Shown here piece after piece: positions 45,745 through 58,108 of a stretch of DNA of 64,000 nt. The stretch's first letter is position 1. The number at the start of each line of letters is the position of its first letter. The notes below the pieces were generated by a model that ran no database searches, was not told the DNA's origin, and was given only the letters and a program-made list of their open reading frames with translations. The DNA is from Calamus simplicifolius (Eukaryota; Streptophyta; Magnoliopsida; Arecales; Arecaceae), in assembly GCA_900491605.1 (NCBI GenBank), contig UESW01001606.1, positions 310,340 through 374,339 on the forward strand. Reading direction: 5' to 3'. The position numbers were made by a program, and so were the translations under genes.

Positions 45745-45835
45745 TACTAATAGCTATAGCTTTTGGTAAGATGGTAAGGGGCTTGATCCTAAAAACATTG
45801 CTGGTTCAAATCCCTCGGGTGTCGCTGGAGGGGAG
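45745..45835 (+). other. tRNA-derived SINE-like fragment
   Basis: TTTGGTAAGATGGTAAGGGG resembles an A box, and GGTTCAAATCC, about 35 bases later, is a near-consensus Pol III B box. No complete tRNA cloverleaf is evident, so this is a possible SINE or tRNA relic. Confidence 0.35.
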
Positions 45836-46213
45836 ATTCCATTCGTTGAAGTCAAAGACAAAATTTCAAAACATATGTATCATAAAATATTTCTTCCCTT
45901 TTTTTTTGTAAATACAATGTGTGTGCCAAATTAGAATGTATACTTTTTAATTTTCTCAAAACAGAAAGTATGATTTTGAAAATCATATGAAAATCAGAAT
46001 GTGTGCCTTACCTATTTTCCTCCTTTTTATCATTAATCAAAAAGAAGACGAAAGGATATGTATATTTTCACAATATATCTTTTCTTTAAGGAATAAATCA
46101 GATAAATATTAAAGTGATAAACATAGAAAGCACAAGAATGAACACAATCTCGCATATATTAAACAGTTGATACATAAACATTATACAATCTATACACACC
46201 ATACATGTTAGAT

Positions 46214-46378
46214 TGATACAAACCATACAAGCCAATACATAGAGACATAAGTATCATACAAGCCAAATTGATACAAACCATAGAAGCCAATACATAGAGT
46301 TATGAGTATCATACAAGCTAAACTGATACAAACCATACAAGTTAATATATAGAGTCATAAGCATCATACAAACCAAAA
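46214..46378. repeat. 55-bp tandem repeat, three copies
   Basis: TGATACAAACCATA(C/G)AAG starts at 46214, 46269 and 46324, exactly 55 bp apart. Each unit ends ATCATACAAGCCAAA or a close variant. Located just 3' of the minus-strand ORF region at 46640-47955. Confidence 0.93.
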
Positions 46379-46639
46379 TAAGTTCAAGCAGGCCAATTCA
46401 AAAGTCAGTAATATATAGTCCAAGAAGAAATAGAGGATCATTGGTTGAAGTCTGGTTGGAAGGACGAAAAGCTGGATGTCCTGCGACGTACTGAAGGCCG
46501 AGCAAATAGAAGGAGCAGGACTACGGAGAATATCTTGCTGGGGTTGCTGCACAACATGATATATCTCTTGGATCAAACTGTAGGTGTGGTGGACTATATT
46601 CGTGAGAGATGTTAATGCTTTTTCATCATTGTGAGCTTT

Positions 46640-47955
46640 GTGCCTAGTCGATGTCATCTCAGAACCTACAAAATTAGTTGATTCAATTAAATATTTAAAT
46701 CATCCCGCAACCGAATAATCTTCTGAAAAATCTTTCGAACATCCACTTTCTCGTTCCTGTGGAACGTCCTTCTACTAAGTATCCCGACTTGGTGCTCCAA
46801 TACTCCCATACGATTTCTCAAACATCAAGACAAGCATAAATAGATGCGGCGTGGGGGACCAAAGAAGTATCAGTAGAGGATGATGAACCCCCTCGAAGCT
46901 TTGAGGGATACAACTTCAGAAATTCTACTAACCAAATGTTCTATAACTTTATTATTTAAGAGAATAGGATTTGGTTGAGTGGATGGTGGATGGGGTTCCG
47001 GTGCAGATGGTGGATTAGGATCACAAGAAGATGGATCAACATTCATGTATTCATCGACATTAAATTCAGATGGATATGCAGGAGGTGAAGGATGATAAGC
47101 TTGGAATGAAGAGGGTCCCTCCCCTGAGCATGTGCAACTGGTTCTTGCACCTTCTCCTTGCTCCTTGTCCACTGGCCATCTATTTTCACTAAACCTATAA
47201 GACCAAGGGTGCGCTCATTATAGTAGTCTATATGGCTAAGTTTAGTTACACTTTCTCCCTTAAGCTTGATACCAAAATATTTGAACACATGGGTAAGAAG
47301 AAGGCTATAGGGCAGGGCCGCTCTAGGTCTACCCATAGCTTCTTTCATCACATTGCACATCAATTCAGGAAAATTCATAGGAATTTGGCTAACAACATGA
47401 TACATTATGGTAAGGTCTCCATCAGTAACATAATCAAAGCCACCACTCCTAGGTACCAAAATTCTAGACGAGATGTGGTGTAGCAACCGCATTTCAGGAT
47501 TAAGATGTCTTCTAAAGATTTTGTCATAGTTCATGGCCTCCTTAGTACCGACAACAGTTACTATTCTACAATATTTATTTTCATCTGAATCTTCAAAGGA
47601 ACCTACATTTGGGACTTTTAGAATAGCTCCTAGAGTATCTATATCAAGGCTAATCTTTACTCCCTTCACACTAAAGGTTATTATGCCACCATCAGAACTA
47701 AGATAGTGATAGAATTCTTTAACAAGTTTAGGATATACGGGTACTTCTGTTCTAAGCATATAACCTCAACCTTGTCTTTCTAATAAAATACCAATTTGAA
47801 AGTTTTCATTGGCAAAAGATCTGAAATTTACTAGTCTACCAAGTGCGACATATCTACCTCTAGTGGAGAAGCAAGTTGGAGATTGAGAGGGAGCACCTTC
47901 TTCATGTCCTTGGGAGGAAGAAGCTCCACGAGGTAGTCATTTTTGGAGCCATGAT
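46640..47955 (-). pseudogene. 'Putative plant transposon protein' ORF, lightly damaged
   Basis: The longest frame (47759-47043) encodes about 238 residues: PVYPKLVKEFYHYLSSDGG, FSVKGVKISLDIDTLGAIL and RALPYSLLLTHVFKYFGI-like blocks. They match the retroelement-associated plant family usually called 'putative plant transposon protein' (PF20167 as I recall). Upstream the same frame continues through RYVALGRLVNF with one TGA where Trp is expected, back to a Ser-rich start near 47955 after a frameshift. Downstream a Pro-rich tail (PPSAPEPHPPSTQPNP) follows in another frame. It lies on the same strand as, and 3' of, the Copia pol at 48.4-52 kb. The molecular role of this family is not established. 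Confidence 0.7.
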
Positions 47956-48089
47956 CAAAATGGAAATGGAAAAGATGTGAGAGCTTCAAAGAGGTTTTTG
48001 GTCTCGGAAGAGAAAATGAGAGCTTGGGCGATCAAAGAATGATGAAATGAAGTAAAATAAAACCTTTTCATACTTTATACATGTCATAT

Positions 48090-48235
48090 TCCTTGTTGGG
48101 CACCTAACTGGGCGCCCAACACAAAATTAGCCGCCCAACAAAAAGTTGGCCAACCAACTTTTGTGGCAAGTGTCAGATTCCAAAAATTGGCCAGCCAGCT
48201 GGGTGGCCAGCGAAGGATTCCAAGGGTGTTTTCCA
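48090..48235. repeat. Cluster of palindromic GGGCGCCC / GGCC(A) motifs, copy A
   Basis: Contains GTTGGGCACCTAACTGGGCGCCCAAC, CCGCCCAAC, GTTGGCCAACCAAC and TTGGCCAGCCAGCTGGGTGGCCAG. Related to the cluster at 55156-55355. Not coding. Confidence 0.75.
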
Positions 48236-48429
48236 ATAGTTCAAGGTTTAAAATGCATAAAAAGAATGGACATTCAAATATCAAGGCAAAATAATTCATA
48301 GATGATCTTGAAAATTCAAGAAAATAAGGATCCTAAAGATAATTCAATAAGGTTTCATATGGATCAAGTTTTATGCAAAGATCATAAGTATAAAAGAGTA
48401 TAAAAATCAAACAATCATAGCAACTCACT

Positions 48430-51400
48430 AAATTGAAGGGTCTAGCATACCAAGCTCCCTTCTAATTTCACAAAACTTAGATTCATTAGGGGCTTTGTAA
48501 AAATATCAGTGAGTTGCTTATCAGTATATATATGCTCAAGCACAACATCATCATATTAACATGATCTCTAATAAAGTGATGTCTAATTTCTATGTGATTT
48601 GTCCTCAAGTGTTGGATAGGATTTTTAGTTAAATTTATGGTGCTAGTATTATCGCATTTTATGAGAATGCCATTAAGTTTGATGCCATAATCTTCTAGTT
48701 GTTGCTTAATCCACTAGATTTGAGCACAATAACTTTCAACTGCAATATACTCAACCTCAACTATGGACAATGCTACTAAAGTTTGTTTCTTGCTAAACCA
48801 AGAGATTAAGTTAACCCCTAGAAATTGACAAGTTCCACTAGTAGATTTTCTATCCAGTTTACATCCAGCAAAATTAATCAGTAACCTATTAAGTCCATGC
48901 TAGATTGTTTATCATACAAAATCCTAAGTCTTAATACCATTTAAATATTTAAGGATTCTTTTAACCGTAATTAGGTAAGATTCTTTCGGATTAGCTTGGA
49001 ATCTAGCACACATACAAACACTAAACAATATGTCTGGTCTACTAGCAGTTAAGTACAATGAAGATCCTATCATGCCTTTATATTATTTCATATCAACTGA
49101 TTTATCAGTACCACTAAAATCTAATTTACAAAAAAGCTCATAGGGGTACCGATACTTTTTGAGGTCTCCATGCCAAATTTCTTCAAAATTTTTTTGGTGT
49201 ACTTGGTTTGGCTAATAAAGATCCCTTCCTTGCTTTGCTTAATTTGAAGTCCGAGAAAGTAGTTTAATTCTTTCATCATACTCATCTCGAATTCTTCCTG
49301 CATAAGCTTAGCAAAGTCTTGGCACAAGGAGTCATTAGTAGCACTGAAAATTATATCATCAATATATATTTGTACATCAGAATATTTTCATTTTTTCTTT
49401 TAATAAACAATGTTGAATCAATATTTTCTCTAATGAAGTTTTGCTAATCAAGAATTTTCTCAACCTATCATATCAAGCTCGGGGTGCTTATTTCAAACCA
49501 TATAAAGCCTTGTTCAGTTTGAATACATGGTTTGAAAGTAAGTGATTTTCAAAACCAGGTGGCGTTTAACAAATACTTGTTCAGCAATATATCCATTAAG
49601 GAATGCACTCTTAACATCCATTTGGTATAATTTAAAGTCCATAAAGCATGCAAATACAAGAAGTAATCTAATGGCTTCTAATCTAGCAACAAGCGCAAAT
49701 GTTTCATCAAAATCAATTCATTCTTCTAACTATATCCTTTGCTACTAATCTTGCTTTATTTCTAATAATATTGCTATGCTTATCTTATTTATTTCTAAAT
49801 ACCCCTTGTTTCCTATAATAGGATGATCATTTGGTCTATCAACTATTATCCAAACATTATTTCGTTCAAATTGATTAAGTTTCTCATGCATAGCATTTAT
49901 CCAGCCTACATCATTTTTAGCATCCTCATAACATTTAGGCTCTATTTGCGAAACAAAAGCTAAATTAATACAAGCATCTCTAAATGATGACCTATTCCTA
50001 ACACCATGTGTGGATCACCTAAAATTAGTTCTTTAGAGTAATTATGAGCATACCTCCATTCCTTTTCTAGTTCACGATTACCTTGAGGTTCAGTTTGTTG
50101 AATTGAATCATTGCCATTATCTTGGCTGACATGATCATCTTCTCCTTCCTTCTCATTTATTATAAGCTCTCTTACTCCATCTTCAAGGATATCTATATCA
50201 TCAGTTACCTCTCTTTCCTTGATGGAAGATCATTAGTCTCATAACAAACAACATGAATTGACTTTTTTACTACTAAGGTTTTCTTGTTAAAGACTCTATA
50301 TGCTTTACTAGAAGTTGAGTAACCGAAAAATATTTCTTCATCTGATTTAGCATCAAAATTAATCAATATTAGATTTACCATTATTCAAAGAAAAACATTA
50401 GCAACCAAAAACATAAAAATATCAAATGTTAGGTTTCTTCCTTTCCAAAGTTCATAGGGCATCTTTTTCAAACTAGGTCTAATCAAAGCACCGTTTAAAA
50501 CATAACATGATGTATTAATAGCTTCGACCCAAAAATATTTTGGAAGATTACTTTCACACAGCATGGTTCTGGCCATTTCTTCAAGAATTCTATTCTTTCT
50601 CTCAACAACATTTTGTTAAGGAGTCCTAGGAGCAGAAAAATTATGGTTAATTCTATGTTCATTACAAAAATTTTCAAAGTGTTTTCAAACTCCTTACCAT
50701 GATCACTTCTAATTGATAAACTTAAAACCCTTTTCTATTTGTTATTTTTCTAAACAGTTTTATAAAAGCTGCAAATGCCTCATCTTACTTGTTAAAAATA
50801 AAACCCAAGTAAAACATGAGAAATCATCGATAATCACAAAACCATAACGTTTACCACCTAGACTTGTGGTTCTAGTTGGTCCAAATAAATTTATATGCAA
50901 AAGTTCTAAAGGTTTAGAGGTTGAAATTACATTTTTAGACTTGAATGAAACTCTAGCTTGTTTTTCAAATTGACATGCATCACAAATCTTATCTTTTTAA
51001 AATTTAAATTTGGCAAACCTTTGACTAAATCCTTTTTGATTAATTTTGAAACCAAGTCCATACTGACATGTGCAAGCCTACGATACCATAACCAGCTAGT
51101 TTTATCAATTTTAGCATTCATGGCAACTAGACAATCAAAATTTTGGTCATTCAAATTAACAATGTAAACATTACCATGTCTGTAACCAATAAGTTTCATG
51201 CAATTATCTGCAGGATTAGTAACAATGCAATAAGATGATTCAAAAATAACTTTAAAACCTTTATCACACAATTGACTAATACTTAACAAATTATGTTTCA
51301 AACCATTTACAAGCAAGACATTATCAATAAATGCATGAAGAGTTATACCAATTTTACCAATGCCAACAATTTTGCCTTGCCATCATCACCAAAGGTAACT

Positions 51401-51480
51401 ACTCCTTCATCTTTTGCTTCCAAAGTGATGAATTAGAATTCATCACCAGTCATGTGTCTTAAGCACCCATTGTCTAAATA
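48430..51480 (-). pseudogene. Copia pol remnant (protease, integrase, RT, RNase H)
   Basis: Protease is DNGCLRHMTGDEF at about 51440-51478, with Asn in place of the usual Ser/Thr of D-S/T-G. The GAG-pre-integrase region at 50927-51316 shows LKHNLLSISQLCDKGFKVIF and LWYRRLAHVSMDLVSKL. The integrase C-terminal part at 50385-50576 has MARTMLCESNLPKYFWVEAI. Reverse transcriptase has IYIDDIIFSATND at about 49345 (YIDD for the usual YVDD) and ELNYFLGLQIKQSKEGIFI at 49121-49327. RNase H ends near DIFTKP at about 48480. Stops and shifts lie between all parts. Confidence 0.85.
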
Positions 51481-51490
51481 TCATTTTCTT

Positions 51491-52850
51491 TTAGTTGCTC
51501 GGGTTGCAAGACATACCTGCATCCATAATGTCAAGTCTTCGTTTTAGGTACGCAAGCTTTCTTGGGTCCTTTGGGGTTAATAAGTACGATTCCTTTTGGA
51601 ATCCATATCTTCTTAACATTGTGTGTGTGACATGATATGCTTTATGACCAGATTTTTCATATTTAAAACATGTAATTTTTGTAGAATCACTATCATTCAT
51701 AAAAATATTTTTCAAGAATTTTTGTCTCTTTAGTATCGTATTCAAGACCGGCTTTATTGTAAATTGCTTTTGACTATTGAGGATCATTTCTAATTTATTT
51801 GAGCTCATAGTAAACTTCTCTACTACAGGTTTTAATCTATCTACTTTATTTTTTAAGTCTTTATTTTCTTGAAGCAAAGATTCATTTTTCTTTGAGAGTT
51901 TTTGTTTTTCAAAACTTAAGTTTTTAACTTGATTTTTCAATTCCTTGTTTTTAGAACTCAAGTTAGCAAAATTATCACTAATTCATAAAATGCATTATGC
52001 AATTCTTCAAAAGTAAAATCATCTAGGAAACTAGGGCTTACCTCTTCATTGTTCGTCATGAAGCATAGGTTGACCTTCTCACTCTTTTCATTTTCCTTGG
52101 AACTTGATTCGTCATTATCACTCCAAATAGCAATCATTGCTTTCTTCTTGAATTTTTTGGAACCTTTCTTCAATAGAGGGCATTCAGATTTAAAATGACC
52201 CAGCTTTTTTTACATTTATAACATATAAGGGGCTGATCTTTATTCTTTTCTTTACTATGCTCCCCTTTCACAAATTATCTCCTTTCTCCAAATTTTTTTT
52301 CCTCATAAATTTCTTAAATTTTTGAATGATAAGTGTCATCTTCTCATCCTCCTCACTATCACTAGTGCTTGCTTTACTTTCTTCATTCAGTATGGCACTC
52401 TTCATGCCATTGTTCTTTTCTTCTTTGACTCATCCTCATCATGATGTTGTCGCTGTTGCAGCTCATGAGTCATTAATGACCCAACCAATTCTTCTAATGA
52501 TAGAGTGTTAAGGTCCTTGGCTTCTTGTATTGCAGTGACTTTAGCCTTCCAGACCTAGGCAAGATCTTAAAATTTTTCTAACAAGATTACTGTTAGTATA
52601 AGATTTTCTAAGGCTTTTCAGCCCATTAATGATATCTGTAAACCTTGTAAATATATTAGTAATATTTTGAGTAGAATTCATTTTAAATAATTTATATTTA
52701 TGCACAAGCATATTTATTTTGGATTCTTTAACTTGATTAGTACTCTCATGGGTAACTTATAATCTATCTTATATTTCTTTAGCAGAACAACAAGTGAAAA
52801 TGTGATTGAACTCATTAGCACGTCCTCTTAGAGTATAAACTATCTAATTA
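51491..52850 (-). pseudogene. Copia gag remnant (UBN2-type)
   Basis: Minus-strand frames show KINMLVHKYKLFKMNSTQNI, FTRFTDIINGLKSL, LSLEELVGSLMTHEL, then KKFKKKAMIAIWSDNDESS at 51958-52173. A Lys/Asn-rich coiled coil with a ruined zinc knuckle (CFKYEKSGHKAYHV; two of three Cys lost) lies at 51491-51961. The N-terminal gag half right of about 52860 is missing. Confidence 0.8.
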
Positions 52851-52900
52851 TTTGTAAAGTTAGAGGTCTAAACTATATGATTTGTCTCTCTTAGGCACGT

Positions 52901-53859
52901 ACCATATTTTGAGATCATGGCATGTCGATACAGGATACAGGCCATGTATGCCAAATCAAAACCTTGATCAGAAAAATAACTTGAAAGATATATGAAAGAA
53001 AAGTATGTCTTTATTGCATAAAAATCAAGAACAAAAAGAAAAATAGAACCTAGTTACAGACTTCATCATTATCCCAAGTTGAAGGAATCTAACCATGCAT
53101 TGCTGCTGCCAGCGTTTTCTTCATAATTTTTTTCTTTTTTAAGCCTAAATACAATGATCTAAATAAAAGAAAAATAAAAAAAAACTTTGGAGAAAACTCC
53201 TTTCTGGACTACTGCCTGAGGTTCTCCTTTTATATAACTTGTCTAGGGCTTCCTTCCAGTCAAAGTTGGAGTCAATGGGATTCAAGATCATTTAGATATC
53301 ATGAGAAAACTCCTCAATCATCTGTTTTACATCACTGCCTTAGTTTGTACCAAGAATCATGCGAAATCATCTCTTTCTTTCTTTTCGAGCAAACAGAGTC
53401 TTAATTTGAGTGTTGTCATCGTTGGACTCCAAAAATAAAGCTCTTTTCATCTATAGGCTCCTTTTCTGGTATTAATTATTAATAAATTTAAAGTAATTAA
53501 TATTTATTTTAATGATTAAATTGGGATAATAAATAGACTTATTACTTTAGCATTGAACTAAGCCATCTTCTATCATGTTCATTCCATTCCATTTTTGATT
53601 TGAAAATTTTCATCCCATTTGATCTTATTGTAGGTGTTGAGGACCATGCAATATGATATTCTATGGATCATAATCAAGTGCTTGGATGAAGATTTCATTC
53701 TAACTTTTCAATAAGTGTAATTAGTGCCATAAACAGAGGTGGTCTTTTTGTGGATTGCCCCTCACTTAATAGAGAACTCACTTGGGCTGCTATGATCTTT
53801 AGCTCAAAGCTTTTAAGGCTTAGAAATAAGAGCACCTACTCTAGCACTTGTTGCCTAGA
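52901..53859. other. Unassigned sequence between gag remnant and LTR
   Basis: AT-rich with no coding match. It replaces the expected gag N-terminus and leader, so it may be a later insertion or heavily diverged leader. A degenerate Met-tRNA primer site may sit at about 53835-53855. Confidence 0.4.
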
Positions 53860-55390
53860 TGTTGCAACCCAAGAGGAGGGATGGATTGTGTTCTTTAAAA
53901 ATATTAATTAGTAAATATATGCCCTTTGTCAATTTCAAAATTTAATGAAAAGTGTCGTGAAGTGTAGAAAGAATGTCCAAACACCACAAAAATTTAAATA
54001 ACACACAACACAAATAATTTATAGTGGTTCGGTGCCAAACCCAGCACCTATATCCACTCCCTAAGAACCTCTTAAAAATTTTTACTAACCATCCTAGCCA
54101 ACCTGGCTAGCAACTTGTTTACAGGCACAAGGGAGCCTTACACCTAGCCTTCCGGGCTAGTCTTTTATTTTCAGGCACAAGAAAGCTTTACATTAATCTC
54201 ACGGGTAGATCTCTATCGTCACAAGTTTCACCACCGTGAAACTTAAACACAAAGCATAATAATATCAAGAGTGTATACAGGAAGCTCATTAGATGAGAAA
54301 ATATCAAAAAATACTTTACAAATTTTGAAGAATACTCCACAAGATGGGTTCTTCCTTAGAGGAATGATTGAAGCCTTTGATGAAGCTAGAATGCTCTTTA
54401 GGATGTGGTTGGAGCTTTAACATCACTTCCACTTATGAAGAATTGGATGCTCTTGAAGTGGCTCACTCAATATGGCACAACACCGATTTTTCCAAGTCTT
54501 CTCTCTTTCTATCTTTCTATTGTATTCTCATTCTGTTGTTTCCTCTCTTGTCAAGAAAACACACATCAAGAGGCTATTTATAGGCAAGCCCAAAATATAG
54601 CCGTTTGGAGATATTAAGAGACAGAGGAAAGAATCCGGCAGGCATTAAAAGCATCCATTGAAAATAAGGTGTAAGCATTTAAGGCAAGCATCAAGTTTTT
54701 GAAAAATCATCCCAAGCCATGGAAAAAATTTGCAGTCTTTGTCGAGGCAAACAAAGGAATTAAAAGAGCAAGCGGCGAGCTTTGAAAAGTAGTCACCAGG
54801 TTGTGGAAAAATTTGCATTTACCAGAGAAGAACGGTGGCATTGAAGAGAGCAAGCAGCTAGTTTGAAAAAGCAATCCAAAGCCGTAGAAAAAAATTTCAC
54901 TCACTAGAGAAGAATGACATCTTTGAAAGCTGGAAGATAAACTCTTCAGACAAAGAATGACTAGTTTTGAAAATGATTTTGCATTCATCAGAGAAAAATG
55001 ATGACATTAAAAACAATAATCAGTAAGCAAGCTCCAAGTCGACGATGTTGCAGAAAAATGGTGGCATTCAAAGCTTCTTCAAACAAAAATGGCGAGCAGT
55101 GAAAGTAATGGAAAGACTCTTTCTAAGGAGGAGTCTAAAAAAAAAACAGAGAGGCAGGCTCGTTGGGCGCCCAATTGGGTGCCTAATGCCATAAAATTCC
55201 CTCGTTGGGCGCCCACTGGGCGCCTAACACCTCTTTTGCTTTAGTTGGGCGCCTAACTCTGATCTTCATGAGTTCTAGAGTTAGGCGCCCACTGGGCTCC
55301 CAACTCCAATTCCAAGGGATTTTGGGTGCCTAGCTAGTCGCCCAGTGCCAAGGAAGGAATTCTACTTCGTAACTGAGTTAGAAAAAAAAT
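53860..55390 (-). repeat. Probable Sirevirus-type LTR
   Basis: The left edge is TGTTGCAACCCAAGAGGAGGG. Inside are TTTATAGTGGTTCGGTGCC and TATATCCACTCCCTAAGAA, blocks I recognise as common in Sirevirus LTRs, plus repeated GGCACAAG(G/A)(G/A)AGC(C/T)TTACA segments. No second copy lies in the window. The right edge is only estimated. Confidence 0.55.
55156..55355. repeat. Cluster of palindromic GGGCGCCC motifs, copy B
   Basis: At least six GTTGGGCGCC/GGCGCCTAAC-type palindromic units, some fused as GCCCACTGGGCGCC. The same motif family occurs at 48090-48235. Followed by TTCCAAGGG, as in copy A. Confidence 0.8.
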
Positions 55391-55399
55391 TTAACAAGT

Positions 55400-57700
55400 G
55401 CTTGTCAGCTCAAAAACTTAGTAAAATATTTAAGTTTGGTGCAAGACAATAAAAATCTAGATAAATAGGGATGCTTTGGAGAACAAGTTTTACACATAAT
55501 ATCCAAAGATAATTCTGTACTTTTGAAAAACAGAAGCAATCTGAAATATGAAATTATTGTGTAGTTTGGAATTTAAGTTCATTGAAAAAATCTACTCAAA
55601 AAATTTCTTTGAAATTATTTTTGTCTTGAAAAACTCATTCACCATCGTATCTCTTTACATGTGTTACCTTTGATATATGGGATACCTTAATTTAAAGTAA
55701 CACATTCCTTCATGATGGATTCCTTGAAATGACAGTCTCAATAAAATTCTTAGTACCATACTTAATCATTTTGTATTCATCAAAATCAATACAAGGTTAA
55801 GATTTGGATCTTGTTGAAATTATTATTAGCCATTATAACAATAATGGTAATCATTATTTATTATATCATGTATAATTGAAGTTTCCTTTGATAATTGTCA
55901 TTAAGGTTATTTTCAAGCAAAATTTATTGCTAGTATGTTATAGATCTATGAGACCAAAACTTTAGAATCACTTAGAAGGCTAGGAGGGATTCTCAGGATC
56001 AAGATGGATTGAGGTGGTAGGTCGCAAAAGAATAGATTAAGATATCCATTGCCATAATCGTAGAAACTTCATTCAATGCTTTCTTCATTGCTGGTCATTA
56101 AATTCTTGATAATCCATGAATCCAGAGGAAATGAGCAACGAGGGATATCCAATTCTTAAAGGAATGCGTAGAAGTTGATACTTTTAAGAGGTTTAACGCA
56201 ATTGAATGGTTTTGGTTTAATAACTACAATATTCATGTTTGTCACATGTATTGTATGTGCCAAACATTAATACATGTGCCAAACATTAAGATAGTGTTTG
56301 ATAGAAAAACTCTATCCTTAGATAAGTGTTCATAGGATATCCCTAGGATATCCATGGCTATCCCATTGGACATATCAAATACAAAAATGTAAATTCAGAG
56401 GATAACTTTTTGTTATCCCCTATGGTTGTATTTGATTGGAGGGATAGAAGAGGTATCCCTAAAAAATTTGATGTTAAACCCCAAATTACCCTTACAATTT
56501 CTAATACATCAATTGATTTGGACCGTTTGATTTTAGATCAAATGGTTCAGATCAACCTGGATCTAATGTGATTTATATAAAAAGAAAACTTAAATTAGGC
56601 CTTTGCATTTTTCTAAAAAATATAGTTAATTTTAATTACCGCAAACTTAGAACAACCAACAAACAAACATATTAGCAACAAATATCCATGATCAACCATT
56701 ACACTTTTCCTAATAAATAATGTGGAGTTTTTGTAATACAACAAGCACAAACAGAGCACATATAGAATTATAAATATAGATCAGAAACTCATGTTACTAG
56801 ATCTGAGAAATGAATCCTCAAAGGGCTATGAAATGGATTAAAGAACAAAAACACACAAAAAAAATCTCTTTTTTTTAACCAAAAGACGAATGATGCTCCT
56901 GTGAATTTGACCTATCATCCTGATTCTCTTTGAACTACTCTGTACGCTACCGCTGCTATTGTTGTTGGCCTTGTTATTGCCATCGTCCCCTAATACTAAG
57001 CCATCCCCTTCATCGACATCCCATCATCATCGTCGCCATCACCATTGCCATCGCCGTCGCCGCATCCTCCTCATCCTCTTCTTCTTTCCCCTCCAATCCA
57101 TCACCACTGGGCGAACCCTCGTTCCTCACGGTGGCCCAGCTCTGGTTCAGAAAGAATCATGGGTCTCGATCACTGGAGAACATCTTATCGCCATTGACAG
57201 CAAATCCGGGTGTAGGAGCAGGAGATAGGGAGTAGGAGATCTGAAGCGAAAAATGAGAGCAGGAGATTGAAAGATCAGGACGAGGGTCGCTTGAACGAGA
57301 GGAACAAGCAAAAGGGCACCACCTAGGGCAAAATAATTTTTTATTATTGACAAATAAGGATATGTAACCCCGGTAATTTATTATGGGGAATGTAACTCCT
57401 AGTATTAATTTTGGGGACACTTGGCACCTTGACTTCCTTTTGACGTTTAGGTCCCGATGCGACGTCTGATTTCTTGGGTCTTCGCGTTCGGATGGTTCCC
57501 GTTTTCCCTTGATCCGAGGCGTCGTGTGGGAGAATAAAAGGAGTTGGAGGTCGACTCCCTCTTCACCCTTGCGCACACCTCCTCCAGGTAATCGCCTGCC
57601 CATCTCCTAATGCCAGAGAGAGAGAGAGTTAGGGAGGGATCAAAGCGTGAGAGGACAAGCGGAGTCCAAAAAAGGACTCCGTGGAGGATAGCTGCCGCCA
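55400..57700. other. Intergenic sequence with a possible MITE and a GC-rich patch
   Basis: AT-rich to about 56880. At 56290-56480 GTGTTTGATAG and GGATATCC/GTTATCCC motifs suggest a decayed MITE. From 56930 to 57240 CATC/CGCC-type repeats give open frames in several phases with no family match. No gene supported. Confidence 0.45.
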
Positions 57701-57744
57701 GAAGGGAAGTGATCTTTTATTTTTGAAGCCTAACCCTGTCCCAG

Positions 57745-58108
57745 TCTTGAGCTATCATCGCCGGAGCCGCACCGGCCAAATCCTACAATGTAGGGTGGTG
57801 GGAAATGAGTGACGATCTTGGAACTTGCGACAGTGGAAATCTTGATTTGATTCACGGTCCGGTGTTTGTTTAATCGGACACTTTTTTTGGTTGGGATTTT
57901 GGTGGTGCTGGAGGAAGGCGGATTAAGAAGCTTGTTGGGCTATTGATCTGTGTGTGTCTCGAAATGGCAGCTCCACTTTGAGATGGACCTATCTTTGAGT
58001 TGAGGATCCAGATGTAGCCGATAGATGAGAGGTCATTGAGGTCAATGCCATTAGTTTCTCCCCAGATGGCCGATGGCTTGTTTCGGGTGGAGATAACATT
58101 GTTAAGGT
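57745..58108 (+). pseudogene. Degenerate WD40 fragment, katanin p80-like
   Basis: The clearest part, at about 58036-58108, reads VNAISFSPDGRWLVSGG then DNIVKV, a WD40 repeat strongly resembling plant katanin p80 (KTN80) and related WD40 proteins. To the left the sequence can be followed with frame changes (GGAGG..IKKL near 57900-57935, a possible GK..GG block near 57775), consistent with an intronless copy. Stops lie between these parts. It stops abruptly at about 58108 where LTR-like sequence begins. The WD40 call is fairly firm; katanin p80 is a tentative match from memory. Confidence 0.5.

Larger units (their letters stand above)
44177..46213. other. Region 3' of the ESSS-like gene, no gene seen
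   Basis: AT-rich at first (T run at about 44960-44979), then a GC-richer patch at 45500-45840 holding hairpins and tRNA-like boxes (listed separately). No coding similarity on either strand. Confidence 0.5.
48430..52900 (-). mobile_element. Sirevirus-like Copia internal region, heavily decayed
   Basis: Domain order read right to left is gag (about 52900-51490), protease (51478-51440), integrase (51316-50385), reverse transcriptase (about 50000-49121), RNase H (about 49100-48430), which is the Copia order. The gag C-terminus KKAMIAIWSDNDESSS and an RNase H end with DIFTKP resemble the SIRE group. A probable 5' LTR lies at 53860-55390; no matching 3' LTR was recognised, so the element is incomplete or rearranged. 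Confidence 0.75.

Noticed and set aside
57157..57603. 148-codon minus-strand frame
   Set aside because: Composition and frame do not resemble any family. It overlaps CATC/CGCC-type repeats and lies antisense to the WD40 relic's presumed leader.
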